Source: Pseudomonadota bacterium (GTDB lineage: Bacteria > Pseudomonadota > Gammaproteobacteria > Burkholderiales > Burkholderiaceae_F). Taken from it: 64,000 nt of DNA. The translations under genes and the position numbers were made by a program. The notes beneath the pieces are model-generated. The model did no database searches. It had not been told where the DNA came from and saw only the letters and a program-made list of their open reading frames with translations. This document shows positions 58,081-64,000 of this stretch, one piece after another. The DNA lies in the NCBI GenBank assembly GCA_021842465.1, contig JAKBZN010000001.1, positions 107,865 to 171,864 on the forward strand. The letters run 5' to 3'. Position 1 is the first letter of the stretch; the number at the start of each line of letters is the position of its first letter.

Positions 58081-58114
58081 CCCGGATCCTGCGGAAACCG
58101 CAGCGAGATCCGGG
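58081..58114. repeat. Long inverted repeat in the hrcA leader
   Basis: Arms CCCGGATC and GATCCGGG (8 bp) enclose a second stem CTGCGG/CCGCAG (6 bp) with a 3-base loop, with three unpaired bases on one side. It ends 17 bp from the hrcA ATG and 34 bp from the nadK ATG. Confidence 0.7.
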
Positions 58115-58148
58115 AACGACGGACAATTCTTGCATAATCGGCGCCACG

Positions 58149-59057
58149 ATGAATGCCCCCTTCCCGACCGCCGCGCTTTTTGCGAAATCCCGCGGTGACG
58201 CCAATCGGCCGTCGCTGGCCGCGGCCTTGGCCCGGATCGTCGAAATCGTCGAAGGAGCCGGGTCGGCGCTGCTGCTGCACACCGATGCGCACGACGCCCT
58301 GGGGGATGGCGCGGGGGCGCGGCAGCCGCACAGCCTGGCATCGATCGGCGCCCAGGCCGATCTGGCGATCGTCCTCGGCGGTGACGGCACCATGCTCGGC
58401 ATCGCCCGAGATCTCGCTGCCTACGACGTCCCCCTGATCGGAATCAACTTCGGCCGGCTCGGATTCATCACCGACATCGCCCTCGACCGGATCCCCGACG
58501 TGCTCGGCCCCATGCTCGCCGGGAATTTCGAGGCCGACCGCCGCGCCATGCTGGCCGGAGAGGTGGTCCATGCGGGCGACGTCGCGCTGCACGCCCATGC
58601 GCTCAACGACGTCGTCGTCTCGCACGGCGCCGCGAGCGGCATGATCGCGTTCACGGTGCGCGTGAACGGCGTGAACATGTACAACCTGCGCGCCGACGGC
58701 ATCATCCTGTCGACGCCGACCGGTTCGACCGCATACGCGCTTTCCGCCAACGGCCCGATCCTGCACCCGGCCCTCGCCGGCCTGGTGCTCGTGCCGGTTG
58801 CGCCGCACTCGCTATCTGCCCGGCCGATCGCGATTCCGGACGGCATGGAAGTGGAGATCGAACTCACCGAAGGCCGGGCCGCCTGCGCCTATTTCGACAT
58901 GCAGTCCTACCAGGCGCTCAAGCCCGGCGACATCGTGCGCGTGCGACGGAGCGAACACGCAGCGACCCTGCTGCACCCACCCGGATACAACCATTTCGCG
59001 ACCTTGCAGCGCAAACTGCACTGGAACGTGATGGCGAGCGACGACAGTGGACGCTAA
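58149..59057 (+). CDS. nadK: NAD kinase
   Basis: 302 residues. The signature [11 protein letters not shown], the second motif [11 protein letters not shown], and [20 protein letters not shown] are all present. It phosphorylates NAD to NADP. It is divergent from hrcA and 47 bp upstream of recN on the same strand, the common hrcA/nadK/recN arrangement in proteobacteria. CATAAT at 58133-58138 is a possible -10, but it lies so close to the ATG that any leader would be very short. Confidence 0.96.
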   Translation: MNAPFPTAALFAKSRGDANRPSLAAALARIVEIVEGAGSALLLHTDAHDALGDGAGARQPHSLASIGAQADLAIVLGGDGTMLGIARDLAAYDVPLIGINFGRLGFITDIALDRIPDVLGPMLAGNFEADRRAMLAGEVVHAGDVALHAHALNDVVVSHGAASGMIAFTVRVNGVNMYNLRADGIILSTPTGSTAYALSANGPILHPALAGLVLVPVAPHSLSARPIAIPDGMEVEIELTEGRAACAYFDMQSYQALKPGDIVRVRRSEHAATLLHPPGYNHFATLQRKLHWNVMASDDSGR

Positions 59058-59104
59058 GCAAACGGCATCCGCCTGGCGGACGCCCTTCGCGTGAAAAATC
59101 GGCA

Positions 59105-60778
59105 ATGCTGCACTCCCTCGCCATCCGCGACTTCATCATCGTCGAACACGCCGACCTCGAGTTCGAGGCCGGTTTCACTGCGTTTACCGGCGAGACCGGC
59201 GCCGGCAAGTCCCTCCTGATCGACGCGCTCGAATTCGTGCTCGGCGGACGGGCCGAGGCGGACTGGGTGCGCGAGGGCGCGCCGCGCGCGGAGGTCGCGG
59301 CGGAATTCCAATGCACGGGAGCGGCGTGGGAGTGGCTTGCGGACCAGGACTTCCCGAGCGCCGCCGACGGCGATCGCGCCCGGCCGGGAACCGTGCTCGT
59401 ACGCCGCACGCTCGACGCGTCGGGCCGCAGTCGCGCGTTTCTCGACGGCGCCGCGGCGACCTTGGGCCAGTTGCGCACATTCGGCGCCTTCGTTCTCGAC
59501 GTGCACGGCCAGCACGAGCACCAGTCCCTGCTGCGCCCGGTGGCGCAGCAACGCATGCTCGACGACCACGGCGGACTGACGCAGTCCGTTGCGGAGGTCG
59601 CGGCGTCCTTTGCGCGCTGGCGCGACGCCCGGCGGGCCGTGGAACAGGCGGAATCGGGGATGCGCACCGCGCAGGAGCAACGCGAGCGGCTCGCACAGAT
59701 CGTCGCCGACCTGGAGCACCTCGCTCCCGAAGCGGGCGAATGGGAACGGATCGAAACCGAACAAAAGCGCCTTGCGCACGGCGCAGCCTTGATTGAAGGC
59801 GCACGGTCCGCACACGATGCGATCGCCGACGCCGACGATTCGCTGCAATCTCGTCTGGCCCGCATCGCGGGGCAACTCTCGGCGCTGCTCGGCTATGACG
59901 CCCGATTGCAGGCCGCCTGCGATGCCGTCGAGGCCGCGACGATCCAGCTGGACGAAGCCCAGCGCGAGCTTGCTCATTACCTGTCGCGCGCGGAACTCGA
60001 CGAAGGCCAGCTTGCCTACGTCGAAGGCCGCGTCGCCGCGCTCCACGCTGCAGCCCGGCGCTGGCGTTGCGCGCCGGCGCAGTTGCACGAAGAACTCGCG
60101 CAGGCGCAGGCGCAACTACGCAGCCTCGATCAGGCCGAGGATCTGGGGGCTTTACGGGATGCGGCGCGTCGCGCAGAGGAGGACTACCGCACGCACGCGG
60201 GCGCTCTTTCCGCGGCCCGGGCGCGGGCGGCCGATGCGATGTCGGGCGAGGTCACGCGGGCGATGCAGGATCTGGCCATGGCGGGTGGGCGCTTCGAAGT
60301 GCAACTGCAGGCCGCCGAACCGTCGGCGTACGGCACGGAACGCGTGGAATTCCTGGTTGCGGCCCATGCGGCCGGAACGGCGCGCCCACTGGCCAAGGTC
60401 GCCTCCGGCGGCGAACTGTCGCGGATCGGGCTGGCGATCTCGGTCGTCGCCGCCGCCGCGAATCCGGTCCCGACCCTGATCTTCGATGAGGTCGACGCCG
60501 GCATCGGCGGGCAGACCGCCGCGGTCGTCGGTCGCCTGCTGCGTCAACTGGGGGGGCTGCGCCAGGTGTTCTGCGTGACCCACCTGCCGCAGGTCGCCGC
60601 GAGCGCCGAACACCACTTCACCGTGCGCAAGTCGCAGCACCCCGACGGCCGTCCGCTCTCGCAGACCGAACGCCTCGACGACACGGCGCGCATCGAAGAG
60701 GTCGCGCGGATGTTGGGCGGCGCGGAAATCACCGCGCTCACGCGCCGGCACGCGCGGGAAATGATCGGGTCGCGTTGA
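59105..60778 (+). CDS. recN: DNA repair protein RecN (SMC-like ATPase)
   Basis: 557 residues. Walker A is GETGAGKSLLID, the middle is a long coiled coil, and the C-terminal ATPase half has SGGELSRIGLAISV and TLIFDEVDAGIGG. It acts early in double-strand break repair. No LexA site was recognised in the 47 bp after nadK. Confidence 0.96.
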   Translation: MLHSLAIRDFIIVEHADLEFEAGFTAFTGETGAGKSLLIDALEFVLGGRAEADWVREGAPRAEVAAEFQCTGAAWEWLADQDFPSAADGDRARPGTVLVRRTLDASGRSRAFLDGAAATLGQLRTFGAFVLDVHGQHEHQSLLRPVAQQRMLDDHGGLTQSVAEVAASFARWRDARRAVEQAESGMRTAQEQRERLAQIVADLEHLAPEAGEWERIETEQKRLAHGAALIEGARSAHDAIADADDSLQSRLARIAGQLSALLGYDARLQAACDAVEAATIQLDEAQRELAHYLSRAELDEGQLAYVEGRVAALHAAARRWRCAPAQLHEELAQAQAQLRSLDQAEDLGALRDAARRAEEDYRTHAGALSAARARAADAMSGEVTRAMQDLAMAGGRFEVQLQAAEPSAYGTERVEFLVAAHAAGTARPLAKVASGGELSRIGLAISVVAAAANPVPTLIFDEVDAGIGGQTAAVVGRLLRQLGGLRQVFCVTHLPQVAASAEHHFTVRKSQHPDGRPLSQTERLDDTARIEEVARMLGGAEITALTRRHAREMIGSR

Positions 60779-60850
60779 CCGGGCGCGACCGCGCGGCGGG
60801 TCGCTCCGCAAGGGAACGACTGTCCCGCGCGCCCGCCGTGGATGCCGCGC

Positions 60851-61330
60851 CTACGGCAGATGCGCCGGATGCGCCGTATCGGTCGTTCCGCGATTCGGGC
60901 AGTTTTCCCGCTTGCAGGTACCGTAGAGGGCGAGCGCGTGGTCCTGCAGTTCGAAACCCCGCTCCGCGGCAACCCGGCGCTGCCGCTCTTCGATCTCGGA
61001 ATCGATGAATTCCTCGACGTGGCCGCAGTTCAGGCAGACGAGGTGGTCGTGGTGCGAACCTTCGTTGAGTTCGAACACGGCCCGCCCCGCCTCGAAATGG
61101 CGCCGCGACAGCAGACCCGCATGCTCGAACTGGGTCAGCACCCGGTATACCGTCGCCAGGCCGACATCGACGCGATCCGCGCTCAACAGGCGATACACAT
61201 CTTCCGCGCTGAGGTGGCGGGATCCGGACTCTCCGGCGTGACGCTGAAAAATTTCGAGGATCTTGAGACGCGGGACCGTTGCCTTGAGTCCGCTGACTTT
61301 CAATTCGGCCGAGTTGGGATTGCGGGACAT
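60851..61330 (-). CDS. fur: Ferric uptake regulator Fur
   Basis: 159 residues. The winged helix ([28 protein letters not shown]) is followed by the metal-binding [16 protein letters not shown] and a C-terminal Cys pair (CKRENCPN). It represses iron uptake genes when iron-loaded. It is divergent from bamE with an 89-bp gap, the usual fur/bamE arrangement. I did not see a convincing Fur box in that gap. Confidence 0.97.
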   Translation of the reverse strand: MSRNPNSAELKVSGLKATVPRLKILEIFQRHAGESGSRHLSAEDVYRLLSADRVDVGLATVYRVLTQFEHAGLLSRRHFEAGRAVFELNEGSHHDHLVCLNCGHVEEFIDSEIEERQRRVAAERGFELQDHALALYGTCKRENCPNRGTTDTAHPAHLP

Positions 61331-61419
61331 GTCAACCTTTTTCGATGAAGCCTACCGGTATCATAGTGAGTTGGCGGTTACCTTACTGTATCGAGTTTTG
61401 TTCAAGTTTGTCCTGGATC

Positions 61420-61866
61420 ATGAAAACACGACGTGCGGCACGGCCCTTCGCGAACCCCCAGCGGACGTCCACCACGTCCCGTTTCCTGCCGCTCGCCGCG
61501 CTGATCGCCGCGGCGGCAGTCGGAACCAGCGCTTGCTCGACGAACTGGATTCCCTACTTCGCGCGGCCCTATCGCCCCGACGTCCAGCAAGGCAATGTCG
61601 TCACCCAGGACATGGTCGAACAACTGCGTCCGGGCATGACGGAAGACCAGGTTCGATTCCTGCTCGGGACCCCGATGCTGCGCGATATTTTCCACCAGGA
61701 TCGCTGGGATTACCCATACTACCTTCAGCGTGGCGACGGCAGCACGCAACTGCGCAAACTGACCGTCTTTTTCGACCGCTCGGGCCGGCTGGCCCGCTTC
61801 CATAGCGACAAGATGCCGACGGAAACCGCAGCGGACAAACTGATCATCGGGAAGAAAGCGAAGTGA
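61420..61866 (+). CDS. bamE: Outer membrane assembly lipoprotein BamE (SmpA/OmlA)
   Basis: 148 residues from the ATG at 61420. The N-terminus has a basic stretch, a hydrophobic segment and a lipobox ending TSAC-S, so it is a lipoprotein. The BamE core shows [27 protein letters not shown] with YYLQRG. It is an accessory subunit of the BAM complex that inserts beta-barrels in the outer membrane. Its stop overlaps the dapB start codon. Confidence 0.94.
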   Translation: MKTRRAARPFANPQRTSTTSRFLPLAALIAAAAVGTSACSTNWIPYFARPYRPDVQQGNVVTQDMVEQLRPGMTEDQVRFLLGTPMLRDIFHQDRWDYPYYLQRGDGSTQLRKLTVFFDRSGRLARFHSDKMPTETAADKLIIGKKAK

Positions 61867-62657
61867 AGATCGCCATCGCAGGGTGCACGGGCCGCATGGG
61901 CCGCGCCATCATCGAAGCGGCCCTGGCCGCTCCGGACGTCGAAATCGTCGCGGCGCTCGATCGTGCCGAAAGCCCGGACATCGGCCGCGACTGCGCGGAA
62001 TTCCTCGGTCGCGCGATCGGCGTGCCGGTCGCCGCAGAACTGCGCGAGATTGAACGGGCGGAGGTGCTGATCGACTTCACCCGCCCGGACGCGACGCTGG
62101 CGCACCTGGACGTCTGCGCCCGGGCGCGCGTCGGCGCGGTGATCGGCACCACGGGCTTCGATCCGGCCGGGAAGACCGCGATCGCCGCCGCGGCGGAACG
62201 CGCTCCCGTCGTCTTCGCCCCCAACATGAGCGTGGGCGTGAACGCGATGGTGCGTCTGGTCGAACTGGCCGCCAAGATGCTGGCCGACGGGTACGACATC
62301 GAAGTCATCGAAGCCCACCACCGCCTGAAGGTGGATGCGCCATCGGGCACCGCCCTGCAACTGGGTGACGCGGCCGCCCGCGCCACCGGACGGCAACTGG
62401 CGGACTGCGCCGTTTACGAGCGCCACGGCAACATCGGCCCGCGGCCGACGAACAGTATCGGGTTTGCAACCATCCGCGGCGGCGACATCATCGGCGACCA
62501 TACGGTGTTGTTCGCCGGCACCGGCGAGCGCATCGAAATCACCCACCGTTCCGCGAGCCGCATGACCTATGCCATGGGTGCGCTGCGCGCCGCCCGCTTC
62601 ATCCACGGGCGCGCAACGGGCCTGTTCGACATGCAGGATGTCCTCGCCGCGGCATAG
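61863..62657 (+). CDS. dapB: 4-hydroxy-tetrahydrodipicolinate reductase
   Basis: 264 residues from a GTG that overlaps the bamE stop. Nucleotide binding is by [15 protein letters not shown], and the substrate loop is [19 protein letters not shown] with the catalytic His and Lys. It makes tetrahydrodipicolinate in lysine and diaminopimelate synthesis. The last 20 bp overlap the next gene. Confidence 0.96.
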   Translation: MKIAIAGCTGRMGRAIIEAALAAPDVEIVAALDRAESPDIGRDCAEFLGRAIGVPVAAELREIERAEVLIDFTRPDATLAHLDVCARARVGAVIGTTGFDPAGKTAIAAAAERAPVVFAPNMSVGVNAMVRLVELAAKMLADGYDIEVIEAHHRLKVDAPSGTALQLGDAAARATGRQLADCAVYERHGNIGPRPTNSIGFATIRGGDIIGDHTVLFAGTGERIEITHRSASRMTYAMGALRAARFIHGRATGLFDMQDVLAAA

Positions 62658-63597
62658 ACGCCCGATCTCGCTGCGGATCGGCATCGCCGCGCTGGCCGCG
62701 ATCGCGGCATTCGTCATCCCGACCGCATCGGCTCGCGGCGGGGTTGCCGCGATCGACGACGCCGGACGGGAGGTCCGCCTCCCGCAACCGGCGCAACGCA
62801 TCGTCAGCCTGTCGCCAGGCATCACGGAAATGCTGTTTTCCGCCGGCGCGGGCGCGCGCATCGTGGGAACCGCGGAAGCTTCGGATTACCCGCCCGCCGC
62901 GCGCCGCATCCCCCGGATTGCGCGCAACGCGGGAATCGACATCGAGGGCGTCGCCGCGCTGCATCCCGACCTCATCGTCGCTTGGGGCAGCGGAACCTCC
63001 CCGGCACGGCTGGACGTGCTGCGCGCCCTCGGCATTCCGGTCTACGTCGCGGAACCCCGGACGCTGTCCGGCATCGCCACCGACGTCGAGCGCATGGGCA
63101 TCCTCGCCGGATCCCCTGGGGCGGCAGCCGCGGCGGCGGCCCGGTTCCGCCTGCGCCTGCAAGGCCTGCGCAACCGGTACGCGGGAAGGAAGCCGCTGCG
63201 CGTATTCGTACAGATCTGGTCCGACCCGCTGATGACGCTCACCGGCAAGCACGTCGTCAGCGACATGCTGCGCGTCTGCGGCGCGCGCAACGTCTTCGCG
63301 CACCTGCCGGGCATCGCGCCCACGGTCGATGCCGAAGCGGTGCTCGCCGCCGATCCGGACGCGATCATCGCCGCCGAACCCGGCGACCGCTCGGATGCGG
63401 ATGACGGCGCGCTGGATTTCTGGAAACGCTTTCCCCGGCTGCGCGCGACGGCGCGCCACGGCTTCGTCTTTCTCGACGCCGACGAACTGGATCGGGGAAG
63501 CCTGCGGGCGCTGGATGCCGCGCGGGCGCTCTGCGTGCGGCTGGCACGGATCCGCGAAACCCCGCCCATGGCACCTCGCGTGCAGAGCAATCGCTAG
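62638..63597 (+). CDS. Periplasmic helical-backbone metal/cobalamin receptor (BtuF-like)
   Basis: 319 residues from ATG 62638, inside the end of dapB. A Sec signal peptide is evident ([21 protein letters not shown]) as a segment just after the N-terminus, without a lipobox. The fold signature is [19 protein letters not shown] and [12 protein letters not shown]; it resembles vitamin B12 or Fe-chelate binding proteins of ABC importers. No permease is in view. The TAG stop is the first three bases of the inverted-repeat element that follows, so the native C-terminus may be altered. Confidence 0.85.
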   Translation: MSSPRHRRPISLRIGIAALAAIAAFVIPTASARGGVAAIDDAGREVRLPQPAQRIVSLSPGITEMLFSAGAGARIVGTAEASDYPPAARRIPRIARNAGIDIEGVAALHPDLIVAWGSGTSPARLDVLRALGIPVYVAEPRTLSGIATDVERMGILAGSPGAAAAAAARFRLRLQGLRNRYAGRKPLRVFVQIWSDPLMTLTGKHVVSDMLRVCGARNVFAHLPGIAPTVDAEAVLAADPDAIIAAEPGDRSDADDGALDFWKRFPRLRATARHGFVFLDADELDRGSLRALDAARALCVRLARIRETPPMAPRVQSNR

Positions 63598-63622
63598 TGT
63601 AGTGCTTTGTAAATTTTGGAAC
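63595..63622 (+). repeat. Left terminal inverted repeat of the MITE
   Basis: Begins TAGTGTAGTGCTT. Its first three bases are the stop codon of the upstream BtuF-like gene. Confidence 0.8.
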
Positions 63623-63913
63623 GAAAAGAAGGGGGCCTTCGGGCGATCGAGCTGCGCGCCGCTCGATGCGGTGGCGATTCCCGATGCTTGCTTGCACCAC
63701 GCGAGCGAGCGGCGGCTGTGCCTCGTCGGGGCCGGCCACGCGGTGGTCGCCCCTCCGGGGCGACTGCGCTGCGCTGCTCGGAGCCGGGGCGCAGGGACGA
63801 CCGCGACACCGGGGCCCGAACCGGCACAGCGCACCCCGACCTCGTGCGGGATATCCTTCACACGCATCCGTCTCGCACGCACGACACCCATGCAGCAGGC
63901 ACGAAGCGCTTAC

Positions 63914-63941
63914 GTTCCAAACAGAATGAAGCACTACACTA
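63914..63941 (-). repeat. Right terminal inverted repeat of the MITE
   Basis: Reverse complement of the left end, with 21 of 28 bases identical. It ends ACTACACTA and abuts another copy of TAGTGTAGTG. Confidence 0.8.
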
Positions 63942-64000
63942 GTGTAGTGAGTCATTAATTCGTTGAACTATATCGCCATTTCGCTGTCTCTCGTACAGTT
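63940..64000. mobile_element. End of a second related element running out of the window
   Basis: TAGTGTAGTG recurs at 63940 and continues into TCATTAATTCGTTGAAC, similar in layout to the MITE end but AT-richer. The TA at 63940-63941 is shared by both elements. It may be the terminus of a full IS630-type insertion whose transposase lies beyond the right edge. Confidence 0.5.

Larger units (their letters stand above)
63595..63941. mobile_element. MITE-like element with 28-bp terminal inverted repeats
   Basis: The ends 63595-63622 and 63914-63941 are inverted copies that share TAGTGTAGTGCTT and TTTGGAAC with a variable 7-base centre. The 347-bp element is bounded by TA on each side, as expected for Tc1/mariner or IS630-type insertion. 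The interior is GC-rich and no credible protein is encoded. Confidence 0.75.

Noticed and set aside
55140..58148. CIRCE operator near hrcA, grpE or dnaK
   Set aside because: No GCACTC-N9-GAGTGC inverted repeat is present in these gaps. The palindrome at 58081-58114 has a different sequence and geometry.
61331..61419. Fur box in the fur/bamE gap
   Set aside because: No convincing match to the GATAAT-based 19-bp palindrome was found.
63616..63942. A protein of about 108 residues inside the MITE
   Set aside because: All three frames on both strands are open because of high GC. The product lacks a start with a ribosome site, a domain, or any transposase motif.

Overview
The window is a GC-rich, gene-dense stretch of what looks like a Betaproteobacteria chromosome, closest to Burkholderiales in gene content. 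The pointers are the blocks rpoZ-spoT, hrcA-hemH-grpE-dnaK-dnaJ, nadK-recN and fur/bamE-dapB, an rnhA-dnaQ pair beside a methyltransferase, DUF3460, and a second-type infA beside cold-shock genes. Placement below class is inference. Nearly everything is core metabolism or information processing. There is no prophage, CRISPR array or plasmid module. The only clear mobile DNA is a non-coding inverted-repeat element at the right edge.

Layout. 1-1.5 kb: a HAMP sensor protein cut by the window edge, divergent from a LuxR-type response regulator. 1.5-6 kb: rpoZ-spoT, meeting greB-tlpA tail to tail, then a PilZ protein. 6-10 kb: a class II deacetylase divergent from a Pat-type protein acetyltransferase. 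10-13.2 kb: pyk-gltX followed by tRNA-Ala and tRNA-Glu. 13.3-17.1 kb: an exported phosphatase, a globin-GAF-EAL phosphodiesterase and tRNA-Val. 17.2-22 kb: dnaQ-rnhA-methyltransferase, then mltD-fabI. 22-28.4 kb: fructosamine kinase, thyA-folA, DUF4337-ackA, rhodanese and ettA. 28.5-34.2 kb: gcvTHP and apbC. 34.3-39.6 kb: a frameshifted chemoreceptor, dcd, metG and small proteins. 39.6-42.1 kb: a SpoIIAA-like protein, fnr, two cold-shock genes and infA. 42.3-50.8 kb: recQ, ilvD and scpA divergent from putA. 50.8-51.9 kb: an unrecognised exported Cys-repeat protein and hsp15. 51.9-58.1 kb: the heat-shock block dnaJ-dnaK-grpE-hemH-hrcA. 58.1-63.6 kb: nadK, recN, fur, bamE, dapB and a BtuF-like receptor. 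63.6-64 kb: a MITE-like element abutting the end of a second element.

Themes. Several neighbours form working pairs: SpoT and omega (stringent response), protein acetyltransferase and deacetylase, GltX and tRNA-Glu, ThyA and DHFR, the three glycine cleavage proteins, and the GrpE/DnaK/DnaJ chaperone with its repressor HrcA. Regulatory DNA is readable in places. There is a perfect FNR palindrome with a correctly spaced -10 upstream of a csp-fnr operon, a weaker FNR-like site upstream of the globin-coupled phosphodiesterase, and a near-consensus sigma-32 promoter upstream of grpE.

The least explained items are the triple-repeat CRAFPS protein with its nearby palindromes, the csp-fnr autoregulatory unit, and the MITE that supplies the stop codon of the last gene. 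I did not find a clearly new multi-gene defence or biosynthetic system.
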